A DNA stretch of 64,000 bases from Bog-950 sp044225825 (GTDB lineage Bacteria > Bacteroidota > Bacteroidia > Chitinophagales > LD1). The translations under genes were made by a program, and so were the position numbers. The notes beneath the pieces were generated by a model that did no database searches, was not told the origin of the DNA, and was given only the letters and a program-made list of their open reading frames with translations. Below are positions 52,923 to 62,808 of this stretch, piece by piece. Each line of letters opens with the position of its first letter. The first letter of the stretch is position 1. The DNA lies in assembly GCA_044225825.1 (NCBI GenBank), contig JBGAIB010000001.1, forward strand, positions 806,001 through 870,000, in the 5' to 3' direction.

Positions 52923-53312
52923 ATGTTTGGTTTAGTGAAAATAGACGAAGAACTTTTTAACTCCTTACACACCGACCTGGATGTGTGTCGCGATTACCTG
53001 AGGCAAGTATCCTCCGGCATGGTAAAAGGCGGCGTATCCAAGTACCCTATTTTTGTTGCCATGCGGGGCGAAATGGATGCGGATATTGGCGTGCCCATTG
53101 TTAGCCGTGGCGATTTAGACATTAGCTGGAATTTTAATGCTTCGCATCTGGAAGAATTTGTTGCCAAGAATATAGTGAGCAAAGAAAAGGTGGATGAATT
53201 CCGTAAGACTTACAAGAACCCGGCAGAGTTCATGTGCATTTTTGTGGCAGAAGAAAGCGCTATGAGTTTCGTGTTTATGCCGTACGACCGCCATCGCGAA
53301 CTGCTTAATTAA
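52923..53312 (+). CDS. Conserved small protein, unknown function
   Basis: A 129-residue soluble protein (FNSLHTDLDVCRDYLRQVSSGMVKGG, GDLDISWNFNASHLEEFV) with no recognised family. Its last 8 bases overlap the 3' end of the convergent apaG gene. Confidence 0.72.
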   Translation: MFGLVKIDEELFNSLHTDLDVCRDYLRQVSSGMVKGGVSKYPIFVAMRGEMDADIGVPIVSRGDLDISWNFNASHLEEFVAKNIVSKEKVDEFRKTYKNPAEFMCIFVAEESAMSFVFMPYDRHRELLN

Positions 53313-53691
53313 GCAGCATTGGCGATTCGAGCTGAAAATCGGGCACCTTTACCTCAAATTCCTGCCCGGTTTCTTTATTCTGAAAAATATAAACACCCTC
53401 CATACGCCCTATTGGTGCGCGAAGCTGGCAGCCACTAACATACTGGTAACTATCACCCGCATACAACACAGGCTGGCGGCCAACTACCCCTTCCCCTTCC
53501 ACAACTTCCGTATCGTGGTTGGCATCCCGTATTACCCAACGACGGCGTAGTAACTGCACCGTAAACATGTTGTGGTTGGAAATAGTAATGCGGTAGGCGA
53601 ACAGGTAATCGTTCTTAACCATGTTGGAATACTCCTCGCGGAAAGACGTTTCTACCGTAATTTCAACTCCGTTTGTAATAAGCGTTTCCAT
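53305..53691 (-). CDS. apaG: ApaG-family protein
   Basis: From ATG 53691 the protein has 128 residues, the normal length. It has the ApaG immunoglobulin-like fold motifs: FAYRITISNHN, VQLLRRRWVIRD, VEGEGVVGRQPVL and YQYVSGCQL. ApaG was linked genetically to Co2+ resistance and Mg2+ efflux; its fold is also the C-terminal domain of some F-box proteins. An ATG 10 codons upstream would only lengthen the N-terminus. Confidence 0.9.
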   Translation of the reverse strand: METLITNGVEITVETSFREEYSNMVKNDYLFAYRITISNHNMFTVQLLRRRWVIRDANHDTEVVEGEGVVGRQPVLYAGDSYQYVSGCQLRAPIGRMEGVYIFQNKETGQEFEVKVPDFQLESPMLLN

Positions 53692-53790
53692 GCGGTAAAG
53701 CTTTGGCATATGAAAATACAAGGCTTAAATTAAAATGCAAGCAACGGTGCGCTTCTTAACTATTTTGTTTTACACCCTTATATTCACCTT

Positions 53791-54240
53791 ATGAAACAAG
53801 TACTGGTATCCTTTATTTTCCTTGCATTCAGTGCCTTAGCAAGCGCTCAAACTACCGATACAGTAGCACCTGTTAAAAAATCGACTGCACTCAGCCGGGG
53901 CGATTCCTTATACATGGTAAAACTGAATACCAGCGGCAACCTGATGATTGCCGGAGGCATAGGCTTAACCGGCGTAGGCAGCTACCTTGTATACCAGGGT
54001 TACAAAGTTTATACCACGAAACCTGCTACCACCGGGGCTACATATAATGACGACCTTAACCGCAATCACAGGCAGGGCACTATTTATTTAGCGGCCGGGG
54101 GCGTGGCTATTGTTGGGGGTATTGTGCTTACCGCCTTTGGCGCTCGCAATAAAGTGGAATTCAAAAACCGGAAACGCAAGTTGCAACTAGACACCGGCAT
54201 GTTGCCCTCGGGGCAATTGGGTTTGGCGCTGGGGTTTTAA
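53791..54240 (+). CDS. Small membrane protein, unknown function
   Basis: The 149-residue protein has a signal peptide (KQVLVSFIFLAFSALASAQ) and two Gly/Ala-rich membrane helices (about 50-68 and 95-113). Its basic tail contains KNRKRKLQL. It overlaps the 3' end of the convergent regulator gene by 4 bases. No family was recognised. Confidence 0.7.
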   Translation: MKQVLVSFIFLAFSALASAQTTDTVAPVKKSTALSRGDSLYMVKLNTSGNLMIAGGIGLTGVGSYLVYQGYKVYTTKPATTGATYNDDLNRNHRQGTIYLAAGGVAIVGGIVLTAFGARNKVEFKNRKRKLQLDTGMLPSGQLGLALGF

Positions 54241-54881
54241 CCCAGTAATTTTTGCTGCAGGGTTTTGGCTACCGCCTCTGCCGCACAGCTTACATGCAGC
54301 TTAGCGTAAATGTTTTTTACGTGGCTCTTCACCGTTTCGCGGCTTACAAATAACTCATCCGCAATCATTTTTAATGAAAGCCCTTTTACCAATTGGGCCA
54401 GCACATCCTTCTCGCGATCGCTTAGGCCATAATTATTTTGAGGATTTGGAGCATTTTGCTGCTGAAAGTGAAACATCACCTTACGGGCAATACTGGGTGT
54501 CATAGGTGCACCGCCGCTCTGCACCTCTCGTATGGCCTCCAGTAATTTTTGGGGTTGCGTGTTTTTTAATAGATAGCCTACTGCTCCTGCACACACCGAT
54601 TGAAATACCTTGTCATCTTCATCGAAAGAGGTAAGCATTATTACTGGTAGCTCAGGAAACTTTTCTTTAATAGACCTTACAGCGCTGATGCCGTTAATGC
54701 TCGGCATATCTATGTCCATTAAAATCACATCAGGCACACTCTCCTCTATATCCTTAATAACCGTAAGCACATCGGGATAGCTACCGGCCAATTGCAAATC
54801 AGAACTGGTTTCTATAAGCAAGCCAATCGATTCGCGAAAGCGCTTGTTATCGTCAAATATGGTGATCCGGATAGCTGCCAT
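54237..54881 (-). CDS. NarL/LuxR-type response regulator
   Basis: From ATG 54881 (MAAIRITIFDD) the protein has 214 residues: a receiver with acceptor Asp56 in VILMDIDMP, Thr and Lys switch residues (MLTSFD, LLKN), and a C-terminal LuxR helix-turn-helix (LSDREKDVLAQLVKGLSLKMIADEL, SRETVKSHVKNIY). It sits on the same strand just after the propeller kinase and the stand-alone propeller, and is the natural phosphate acceptor of that kinase. Confidence 0.93.
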   Translation of the reverse strand: MAAIRITIFDDNKRFRESIGLLIETSSDLQLAGSYPDVLTVIKDIEESVPDVILMDIDMPSINGISAVRSIKEKFPELPVIMLTSFDEDDKVFQSVCAGAVGYLLKNTQPQKLLEAIREVQSGGAPMTPSIARKVMFHFQQQNAPNPQNNYGLSDREKDVLAQLVKGLSLKMIADELFVSRETVKSHVKNIYAKLHVSCAAEAVAKTLQQKLLG

Positions 54882-54974
54882 AAAATAAGTGCTGTTTAAA
54901 TATAACAATTGCTATTGCGTGAAGAAATACCGAAGACCGGGATTATCGGTTGGCCATTATTAAATCTCGCGGGC

Positions 54975-55625
54975 TTAATTTTCACGAGCCAGTTCATTGC
55001 CTTGTGTTTCTACCTGTGGCTTGTGCAGGCCGCTATCATCAATCAGCACTACACTGTTATCGCCAAATTGTACAAGCATATTTTTCCGGGCATCGGTGGT
55101 AATTGCAACTACCTTATTATCAGTAACAACCGAGTTTGCAGGAGTAAATGCCCATGTTTTAAAACCATGCATCATCAGCAATCCCTTAGTACTGGTGCCT
55201 ACCCAAAGATAGCCCGCTGCATCGCAACCAAGAGCTGTAATGCCGGAAGCGGGAAGGTTACAGTTTTCGGAGGTAAGAGCCAGGTAGCTATAACCATCAA
55301 AATGGAATAGCCCCTTCCCAGTAGCCGCAAATACATCGCCCGATGGGGTAGTGCATAGGGCTATTATATGGTTAGCAGGCAGCACCGAATTAGCTGCGGT
55401 CAAATGTGTTACTGCATGATTGTTCTTGTTTATCCGATATAAACCATTCGAGGTACCCACCCAAATAGTGGTTGGAGTTTCAGTTTGGGCGGTAATTGTT
55501 TCGCCTGCCCCAACAAAACAAGTTACTTCAACAGGTGCGGCATTAGCCATCATAAATGGGAAAAACAGATACTTAATAATTGCTACCGGCTTTAAAGCAT
55601 TGCGAAAAATGTTGGCGAGTTTCAT
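54975..55625 (-). CDS. Stand-alone periplasmic regulator-propeller protein
   Basis: From ATG 55625 the protein has 216 residues with a hydrophobic leader (about 1-30) and four or so propeller blades, each with WVGTSNGLYR-type, FAATGKGLFHFDG and WVGTSTKGLL motifs (Reg_prop repeats). These are the same repeats as the sensor part of the kinase upstream, but the chain is too short to close a seven-bladed propeller, and there are no membrane, kinase or DNA-binding domains. It lies between kinase (106-base gap) and regulator (93-base gap) on one strand. Confidence 0.78.
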   Translation of the reverse strand: MKLANIFRNALKPVAIIKYLFFPFMMANAAPVEVTCFVGAGETITAQTETPTTIWVGTSNGLYRINKNNHAVTHLTAANSVLPANHIIALCTTPSGDVFAATGKGLFHFDGYSYLALTSENCNLPASGITALGCDAAGYLWVGTSTKGLLMMHGFKTWAFTPANSVVTDNKVVAITTDARKNMLVQFGDNSVVLIDDSGLHKPQVETQGNELAREN

Positions 55626-55731
55626 ATCCTTCAATTTTGTTTGTTTGTATTTACAGCAAAGGTGCAGCAACAGGCGCAGCCGGTCCATCCCCCAATAAGG
55701 GGAAGTTGTAGTTAACAGTAAATGGAAGGGA

Positions 55732-58700
55732 TCAAAGGGTAAGGGTGGTAGTAGTGCCTTTACCGGGGGTGGACTCAATACTATAATAGGCTCCGATTTC
55801 TTGTGCGCGGTAACGCATGTTTTTCAACCCGTTGCCATTTTTTGCGGTGTAATTAGTTACATCAAATCCTTTACCATCATCGCTTATATGCAGCACCACC
55901 TGCTTATCGCGCAGCATTGTTTTAACGGTAATACTCTTGCAGTCGGCATACTTTACGCTGTTATAAACGGTTTCCTTAAAAATGAGGAATACGTTTTTGC
56001 GCTGTTCCATGCTTAGCTTTAAATCCTCCAGTTGCCCGGCATTTTCAAAATGCAGCACGATGCCTGAATTGGCCACCAAATCGCCTGCGAATACGCGCAT
56101 ACGTTCCAACAGTTTTTTTACTGAATCGTTCTGGGGGTTCACGCTCCAAACAATATCGCTCATATTGTCAATCATCTCGCGACTGGTTTCTCCGATTTTG
56201 TCAAGCATTTTTTCTGCCCCGGTCTGGTTGCTCTGTGCCAGTTGATTTTTAGCTGCCTCGCTAAAAAAAGAAATGCTGCCCAGGGTACTGCCAATATCAT
56301 CATGCAAATCGCGGGCTATTTTGTTACGAACGCGCTGCATAGCCAGTAGTTGATTAATGCGATAACGATAAAGTGCATATGCTGTAGCTATAACAATTAA
56401 TACCAGCAGGCTAATGAACCACCAGGTTGCATAAAAGGGTGTGGCAATTATAAAATCTGCCAGCACCTTCTCTCCACCAAATTGTCCGGAAGGATTTGTT
56501 ACACGCACCAGTAATTTAAAATGGCCCCAGGGCAGGTTGGTGTATTTAATAACACCGTCATCACTATTATTCCACTGTTCATCCAATCCTTCCAGTTTAT
56601 AGAGAAAACGAACTGTTTGTGCTGCAGTATATTGCCGACAACTTACTTCGAAATCAATAAAACGCTCACGGGCCTTTAAATGCGTCAACCCAATTTTTGC
56701 CTCCTGCAAATAGCTTTTACCAAAACTGCTAAAGCCCGCCAGGTATAATTCCGGAAAGGTTAAACTGAAACCCACTCTATCAGGTTGAAAGGTAAAAATG
56801 CGGTTACGGGCAACGAAACTAATCTGGCCCGCCTGTTCGTTGGAAAAAGTTGAGGCCAGTGCCGTATTGCTGCCACCCTCGTTTACATCCAGGTGGAAGA
56901 ACTCCTTCTTGTTACGGTCAAAAACCTCTATCCCGTTTTTGGTAAGTATCCATAACCGGTTATGATGGTCGGCATGCATGCCCATAAACGAGTGTGACGA
57001 AACGGGGTTCTGGGGTAAATAGCTCATAAACTTTTTACCATCGTACTCTGCCAGTCCGGCACCATTCATGGTTACCCAAATATGTCCTGCTTCATCGCAC
57101 CATACATCGTTTACATCGTTATTAGGAAGAGATTGATTATTGGTGGGTTCGTTTACAAAACTTTCGAAAATGGCTTTCTGAGGCCAGGCACCGGCTATAA
57201 ACTTAAAAAGACCACCGGCTGTTGCTACCCATATATTACCCAGTTTATCTTTGGTCAGGCTACGCACCAGATTGTTTCCAATAGCAGTTGGACTTTTTTT
57301 GTCAGCCAGATACATCCTGAATAAACCATCCTGCGGACGATAACAACTGAGTCCATAACCCATTACTGCCAACCAGTACACTTCTTGTCCATGAACTGTA
57401 TCGCGCAATACTTTCTTCACCTGGAAAACACCCATTTGCAGCGGAGTTGCAAACAGCGAATCACCCCCCTTAAAGTAAGGTTCCTTTACTGCACTTGATT
57501 TAGGGTTCCAGTAGTAGAAACCAATTTCGGTGCCCAGCAAAAAGGTATCGGCACTAACCTGCAGCAGGTAGTCCGGTACCAAGCCCACGCCTCTGTAATT
57601 GAAAAGAACATTTTTGAACAAGCCATTTTCGGAATCGGAAACGAACATACCGCCACTGGTATTTACAGCCAGTTGCCCGTCGCTAAAACGGTGTGTATGC
57701 AAAACAGTAAAGTCGTTGGCGGGGCTGGTAAACTCGCGCTCACCAAATAGCCAAACAGCCTTGTCATATTTACACAATCCTGCCGCAGTCCCTACCCATA
57801 TAATACCACGACTATCCTTCTTTATACAACTAATCTTGTTACTTGGCAGCGTATGCGGCTGCAGCATATTTTTTTGACTGAGGATTACCTCACCTGTTTG
57901 CTTATTTACCAAAGCGAGCCCTGATGCGCGCGTACCCGCCAACAGATAGGTGGCGTTGAGCTCGGTAACGCACATAAATAAATCGTTAAATTTAGCCAGC
58001 TTAGCAGCCTCCAGGGTTAATGTATCGCGCTGCACAAAAAGCCCGGGATTCCAGGCGCAGAGATATATGCGTTTATCTGCCAGGCAAAAATTATTGATGC
58101 TTAACACATCGGCAGAGCCTTTATGCAACGGAGTTATAATGCCCGTTAATTTATCGGCACTAAACAAATAACCCAACGTAAGGGTGCTTACATAAACTTT
58201 GTTGCCTACCCCTTCAATGTGGTGTATCCAGGTGGCATCGGTAGATGGCAGTGGCAATGCTTTAGAAGGATGCAGATATCCTGAACTTACCGGCCAGTAC
58301 GAAAAAGTAAAATCCTTCTTATTGAGAAAAATGCCCGGGTATACCTCCGCACCAATTAAAAGATAATCGCTATCCCAATCGTATAAACAATTTAGCCTGT
58401 TAGTAGCAATCGAATTTTTATCGTGCGGGTTATGCCGGAATTGTCTGAATTGTTTACCAGCAGGCGCTTGCGGATCGTAGCGGGTTAATCCCCCATCTTT
58501 GGTAGCTATCCAAAAAACTCCGCTGCTATCCTGAACCAAATCTATGATGGTATTACCGGAAAGGGAATTCGTATCGCCTGGGTTGTTGCGAAACACCTCG
58601 AACCGTCTTCCATCGAAACGGTTTAAGCCATCGCGTGTACCAACCCATATAAAATGTTCATGGTCCTCATATACACAAAGCACTTCATTTCCCGAGAGAC

Positions 58701-58794
58701 CATTAGAGGAAGTAAAAGTTTCGAAGAACAACTGCGCCCTGGCAGCCGGCAAAAAAGCCAGCAGACAAATAAGATACAGCCAGGTGCGTTTCAT
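55732..58794 (-). CDS. Two-component regulator-propeller sensor histidine kinase
   Basis: From ATG 58794 the protein has 1020 residues: signal peptide (KRTWLYLICLLAFLPAARA), a periplasmic double propeller of Reg_prop blades (about 25-690; FIWVGTRDGLNRFDG, IIWVGTAAGLCKYD), a Y_Y_Y domain (about 700-770), one membrane helix (WWFISLLVLIVIATAYALY), HisKA_3 with the acceptor His in RDLHDDIGSTLG and a HATPase domain (DDGKGFD, NGLKNM). The separate NarL-type regulator two genes on completes the pathway. In Bacteroidota such kinases often sense polysaccharide fragments, but the propeller here has no PUL neighbours. Signal unknown. Confidence 0.92.
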   Translation of the reverse strand: MKRTWLYLICLLAFLPAARAQLFFETFTSSNGLSGNEVLCVYEDHEHFIWVGTRDGLNRFDGRRFEVFRNNPGDTNSLSGNTIIDLVQDSSGVFWIATKDGGLTRYDPQAPAGKQFRQFRHNPHDKNSIATNRLNCLYDWDSDYLLIGAEVYPGIFLNKKDFTFSYWPVSSGYLHPSKALPLPSTDATWIHHIEGVGNKVYVSTLTLGYLFSADKLTGIITPLHKGSADVLSINNFCLADKRIYLCAWNPGLFVQRDTLTLEAAKLAKFNDLFMCVTELNATYLLAGTRASGLALVNKQTGEVILSQKNMLQPHTLPSNKISCIKKDSRGIIWVGTAAGLCKYDKAVWLFGEREFTSPANDFTVLHTHRFSDGQLAVNTSGGMFVSDSENGLFKNVLFNYRGVGLVPDYLLQVSADTFLLGTEIGFYYWNPKSSAVKEPYFKGGDSLFATPLQMGVFQVKKVLRDTVHGQEVYWLAVMGYGLSCYRPQDGLFRMYLADKKSPTAIGNNLVRSLTKDKLGNIWVATAGGLFKFIAGAWPQKAIFESFVNEPTNNQSLPNNDVNDVWCDEAGHIWVTMNGAGLAEYDGKKFMSYLPQNPVSSHSFMGMHADHHNRLWILTKNGIEVFDRNKKEFFHLDVNEGGSNTALASTFSNEQAGQISFVARNRIFTFQPDRVGFSLTFPELYLAGFSSFGKSYLQEAKIGLTHLKARERFIDFEVSCRQYTAAQTVRFLYKLEGLDEQWNNSDDGVIKYTNLPWGHFKLLVRVTNPSGQFGGEKVLADFIIATPFYATWWFISLLVLIVIATAYALYRYRINQLLAMQRVRNKIARDLHDDIGSTLGSISFFSEAAKNQLAQSNQTGAEKMLDKIGETSREMIDNMSDIVWSVNPQNDSVKKLLERMRVFAGDLVANSGIVLHFENAGQLEDLKLSMEQRKNVFLIFKETVYNSVKYADCKSITVKTMLRDKQVVLHISDDGKGFDVTNYTAKNGNGLKNMRYRAQEIGAYYSIESTPGKGTTTTLTL

Positions 58795-58907
58795 AGCTGT
58801 AAAGTAGAAAATTATTGGCAGTGATGTAAGTGGCGTTTCAGCAACTGATAAGCTTTCGTATAAACACAGGCATCCCTGTCCTCTACAACCAATTGAATGA
58901 AAGGAAA

Positions 58908-61900
58908 CTAGTAGCCCAGGTAAGGACTTAACCAACGTTCCATTTCAGTTACGGTTAATCCCTTGGCTTTCGCAATATGTTCCACCTGATCTTTTAGCAG
59001 CTTGCCAACGCCAAAGTATTTGGACTGTGCGTTCGCAAAGTAAAAACCGCTTACACTAGCCGCAGGATACATTGCAAAACTCTCAGTAAGTTTAATTCCC
59101 GTATTCTTTTCTACATCCAATAGTTGCCAGATTACCGGTTTCTCGGTGTGATCGGGGCATGCCGGGTAACCCGGTGCAGGACGTATACCGCGATATTTCT
59201 CTGATATTAATTCTTCGTTGCTAAGTTGCTCGTTTGGTGCATAGCCCCAAAACTCTTTCCGTACCCTTTCGTGCAAGCGTTCGGCAAAAGCTTCCGCTAA
59301 ACGGTCAGCCAGGGCTTTCAGCATAATGCTATGATAATCGTCGTGGTCCTTTTCAAATTTCTCCAGCCACTTTTCGATACCAATGCCGGTGGTAACTGCA
59401 AACGCTCCAATATAATCGGTACCACCGGGCTCTCCTTCGGGCTTAATAAAGTCGGAAAGACAAATATTAGGTTGCCCTTGTTTTTTAGCCTGTTGGCGCA
59501 ATTGATGGAAGGTAACTAACTCCCTACCCGCTTCGTCGCAAACACGGATAGCCTCATTGGACGCGGAAGCAGGAAACAACCCAAACACAGCTTTGGCGGT
59601 CAGCCATTTTTCAGCAATTATCTGCTTAAGCATAGCCTGCGCGTCATCAAACACCTTGCGTGCTTCTGTTCCATATTTATTGCTTTCGAAAATGCGCGGA
59701 TAAACACCACTCATTTCCCAGGTGCTGAAATATGGACTCCAGTCGATATACTTTGCCAACTCTTCAATCGAATAATCATCGAATACCGTTATGCCAGGTT
59801 TGGCAGGTTTTACTATTTGCTCCCGTTGCCAGTCAACCTTTAATTTATTGGCGCGAGCTTCTTCCAGCGAAATTAATTCGACATCCGCACGGCGTTTTGC
59901 ATGCGCATCACGCAGTTCATTATACTCACGGCCCAGTGCCTCAACAAAATCTTTCTGCTGGTCCTTACTTAAAAGCGCCGAAGAAACTGCTACACTTTTA
60001 GAGGCATCCAGCACATGCACTACGGTGCCGCTATACGAAGGAGCAATTTTTACAGCAGTATGTATTTTAGAGGTCGTGGCACCGCCAATCAGCAGGGGCT
60101 GTGTAAAGCCCAGGCGTTCCATTTCAGCAGCCACATGCACCATCTCGTCCAGCGAAGGAGTAATTAAACCGCTTAAGCCAATGATATCAGCCTTCTCTGC
60201 TTTGGCGCGCTCCAGAATTTTATCGGCCGGCACCATCACACCCATATCAATAATCTCGTAATTGTTGCAGGCCAATACTACCGAAACAATGTTTTTACCG
60301 ATATCGTGCACATCGCCTTTTACGGTTGCCAATAAAATTTTACCGGCTGTAGAAGCCTGCCCTGCATTGGCCGCCTTTTCCGCTTCCAGAAATGGTTGCA
60401 GGTAAGCAACGGCCTTTTTCATTACACGGGCACTTTTTACCACCTGCGGTAAAAACATTTTACCGCTGCCAAACAAGTCACCCACTATGTTCATACCGCT
60501 CATCAAAGGGCCTTCAATTACATACAGCGGACGCCCATACTTCTGGCGCGCTTCTTCTGTGTCTGTATCTATAAAATCGGCGATACCCTTAACCAACGCA
60601 TGTGCCAGGCGTTCATCTACGGCGCCATTACGCCAGGCTAAATCCGGGCCTTCATCCTTTTTATCTTTTTTCTTTACGGTTTCAGCAAAAGTCAACAAGC
60701 GCTCCGTAGCATCCTCCCGGCGGTCAAGCAATACATCTTCCACACGTTCCAGCAAATCTTTGGGTATATCATCATATACTTCCAGCATGGATGGGTTCAC
60801 AATACCCATATCCATACCATGCTTAATGCCATGATACAAGAAGGCCGAATGCATGGCTTCGCGAACCGGGTTGTTGCCTCTGAAAGAGAAGGAAACATTG
60901 CTTACCCCTCCACTTACGTGGGCATACGGTAAATTATCTTTTATCCATTGCGTAGCGCGGAAAAAGTCCAGCGCATTTTGCCGGTGCTCCTCCATGCCGG
61001 TTCCTACCGGGAAAATATTGGGATCAAATATGATATCCTCCGGATTAAAGCCCACCTGATCTACTAGTATCCGGTAAGCTCTTTCACAAATCTGAATACG
61101 GCGTTCGTAGCTATCTGCCTGCCCCTGTTCATCAAAGGCCATAACAATTACAGCAGCGCCATACTCTTTCACCAACCGGGCCTGACGAATAAACTCAGCC
61201 TCCCCACCTTTCATCGAAATAGAGTTTACAATCCCTTTCCCCTGCAGGCACTTCAAACCTTCCTCTATAATTTCCCATTTCGATGAATCGATCATAACCG
61301 GCACACGAGCAATATCGGGTTCGCTGGCAACCAGGTGTAAAAACTTCACCATAGCTTCCTTGCCGTCAATCATCCCCTCGTCCATGTTAATGTCAATCAC
61401 CTGAGCGCCATTCTCCACCTGCTCACGTGCTACACTTAGGGCGTCATCAAAACGTTCTTCCTTAATCATCTTCAAAAAGGCCTTGCTACCGGTAACATTG
61501 GTGCGCTCACCAATATTTACAAAGTTGCTTTCGGCTGTAATACTAACCGGTTCCAGCCCGCTTAACCGGGTAAACCTTACTGGTGTGGGTATGGTGCGCG
61601 GCGGATATTTTTTGGCCACCCGGGCAAACACACGGATATGGTCGGGTGTAGTGCCGCAGCAACCACCTATGATATTTACAAAGCCGCTTTTTACAAAGTC
61701 TTCCAATGCCTCCCCCATCATCTCCGGTGTTTCGTCGTAACCACCAAAGGCGTTCGGTAAACCAGCATTAGGATAGGCACTAACATAGCACAAAGCAGTT
61801 TTTGAAATGGCCTCAATGTGCGGACGCATGTCTTTAGCTCCTAAGGCGCAATTAAGTCCTACGCTAAAAGGCCTGGCATGGGCTACCGAAACATAAAAGG

Positions 61901-62585
61901 CCTCGGGTGTTTGACCGCTTAAGGTTCGACCACTAGCATCCGTTATGGTACCTGAAATCATCACCGGCAAATCAGTGCCTTTTTCTTTCTGCACCTGATT
62001 AATGGCAAACAAGGCTGCCTTGGCATTCAGTGTATCAAAAATGGTTTCCACCAGTAAAATATCTGATCCCCCATCAATTAGCCCACGGGTCTGTTCGCTG
62101 TAAGCCTGCACCAACTCATCAAAAGTAATAGCGCGGAAGCCAGGATTATTTACATCCGGTGATATAGACGCCGTACGGTTGGTGGGTCCGAAAGCTCCTG
62201 CCACAAAACGCAGCTCGCCGGGGTGTTTTTGCTGGAAAGCTTTTACCGCCTGTTTAGCCAGTTTAGCACCCTCGTAATTAATACGGTAAGCTTCTTTTTC
62301 CAGTTTATAGTCGGCCTGTGCTATCCAGGTACCGCTAAAGGTGTTGGTTTCAATAATATCTGCGCCTGCTTCCAGGTATTCCAGGTGAATGGCTTCAATT
62401 ATATCCGGCCGTGTAATATTCAGCAAATCGTTATTACCGCGCAGGTCGTGCGTATGGTTTTTGAAATCACTGCCGCGGAAATCGTCCTCACTCAACTTAT
62501 AACGCTGAATCATAGTGCCCATGGCACCATCAATTACCAAAATACGTTTAGCGGCTAAATCGTGTAGTTGTTGCTTGCTGCTCAT
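58908..62585 (-). CDS. metH: Cobalamin-dependent methionine synthase
   Basis: MetH transfers a methyl group from 5-methyltetrahydrofolate through cobalamin to homocysteine. From ATG 62585 it has 1225 residues, full length like E. coli MetH (1227). Order: homocysteine domain (1-330; zinc Cys in NIIGGCCGTTPDH), folate domain (about 350-640), B12 cap and binding domain (about 660-890; DVHDIGKNIV with the cobalt-ligating His), and the AdoMet activation domain (about 900-1225; RPAPGYPACPDHTE). Expression is controlled by a SAM-I riboswitch in the leader. A GTG 12 codons upstream is rejected because a strong AGGAGGG stands 10 bases before ATG 62585. Confidence 0.97.
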   Translation of the reverse strand: MSSKQQLHDLAAKRILVIDGAMGTMIQRYKLSEDDFRGSDFKNHTHDLRGNNDLLNITRPDIIEAIHLEYLEAGADIIETNTFSGTWIAQADYKLEKEAYRINYEGAKLAKQAVKAFQQKHPGELRFVAGAFGPTNRTASISPDVNNPGFRAITFDELVQAYSEQTRGLIDGGSDILLVETIFDTLNAKAALFAINQVQKEKGTDLPVMISGTITDASGRTLSGQTPEAFYVSVAHARPFSVGLNCALGAKDMRPHIEAISKTALCYVSAYPNAGLPNAFGGYDETPEMMGEALEDFVKSGFVNIIGGCCGTTPDHIRVFARVAKKYPPRTIPTPVRFTRLSGLEPVSITAESNFVNIGERTNVTGSKAFLKMIKEERFDDALSVAREQVENGAQVIDINMDEGMIDGKEAMVKFLHLVASEPDIARVPVMIDSSKWEIIEEGLKCLQGKGIVNSISMKGGEAEFIRQARLVKEYGAAVIVMAFDEQGQADSYERRIQICERAYRILVDQVGFNPEDIIFDPNIFPVGTGMEEHRQNALDFFRATQWIKDNLPYAHVSGGVSNVSFSFRGNNPVREAMHSAFLYHGIKHGMDMGIVNPSMLEVYDDIPKDLLERVEDVLLDRREDATERLLTFAETVKKKDKKDEGPDLAWRNGAVDERLAHALVKGIADFIDTDTEEARQKYGRPLYVIEGPLMSGMNIVGDLFGSGKMFLPQVVKSARVMKKAVAYLQPFLEAEKAANAGQASTAGKILLATVKGDVHDIGKNIVSVVLACNNYEIIDMGVMVPADKILERAKAEKADIIGLSGLITPSLDEMVHVAAEMERLGFTQPLLIGGATTSKIHTAVKIAPSYSGTVVHVLDASKSVAVSSALLSKDQQKDFVEALGREYNELRDAHAKRRADVELISLEEARANKLKVDWQREQIVKPAKPGITVFDDYSIEELAKYIDWSPYFSTWEMSGVYPRIFESNKYGTEARKVFDDAQAMLKQIIAEKWLTAKAVFGLFPASASNEAIRVCDEAGRELVTFHQLRQQAKKQGQPNICLSDFIKPEGEPGGTDYIGAFAVTTGIGIEKWLEKFEKDHDDYHSIMLKALADRLAEAFAERLHERVRKEFWGYAPNEQLSNEELISEKYRGIRPAPGYPACPDHTEKPVIWQLLDVEKNTGIKLTESFAMYPAASVSGFYFANAQSKYFGVGKLLKDQVEHIAKAKGLTVTEMERWLSPYLGY

Positions 62586-62595
62586 ACTGTTTCTT

Positions 62596-62602
62596 CCCTC
62601 CT
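62596..62602 (-). promoter_or_regulatory. metH: Strong Shine-Dalgarno of metH
   Basis: AGGAGGG lies 10 bases before the ATG at 62585. Most starts in this window have no such element, so its presence here is exceptional and fits a riboswitch acting on translation. Confidence 0.75.
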
Positions 62603-62648
62603 TTAAAAGGCATTCATGCACTTTGCGAAAACTTACCGAGAAACAAGC

Positions 62649-62658
62649 GAGAGAAGAA
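62649..62658 (-). promoter_or_regulatory. metH: Anti-Shine-Dalgarno of the metH riboswitch platform
   Basis: UUCUUCUCUC (minus strand) can form 10 pairs, one of them G-U, with GAGGGAAGAA at 62600-62591 and so hide the ribosome-binding site. The bases around it can instead pair with the 3' strand of riboswitch helix P1 (AUAAGC with GCUUGU at 62648-62643, AGAAG with CUUCU). Confidence 0.5.
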
Positions 62659-62670
62659 GAAAAACTTCTG

Positions 62671-62788
62671 CTTATCTATCCCCGGTGTTAACCGGAGCAG
62701 GATTTGGCACCTTCTTAAGGAACAGCGTGCTGTTCCGAAAGGGTTGTCAAGACGTCATCGGGCCTGTCCCTCGGTCTTTCTGGATAAG
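62671..62788 (-). promoter_or_regulatory. metH: SAM-I (S-box) riboswitch in the metH leader
   Basis: The minus strand shows the conserved S-box core in order: CTTATC (P1 5' strand, 62788-62783), GACCGAGGGACAGGCCC, GATGA, TTGACAACC, a P3 hairpin GGAACAGC/GCTGTTCC, AAGGTGCCAAATCCTGC, a P4 hairpin CCGGT/ACCGG and the closing GATAAG (62676-62671). Both strands of P1 pair (CTTATC/GATAAG). SAM binding stabilises P1 and shuts off methionine genes. It stands 85 bases before the metH start and the probable promoter is just upstream. Confidence 0.93.
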
Positions 62789-62808
62789 TAATACATCAAA
62801 GAGCAGCG

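Noticed and set aside
62586..62621. GTG start for metH at 62621
   Set aside because: It would put the Shine-Dalgarno AGGAGGG inside the gene, and MSSKQQLHDL at 62585 is the normal MetH beginning.
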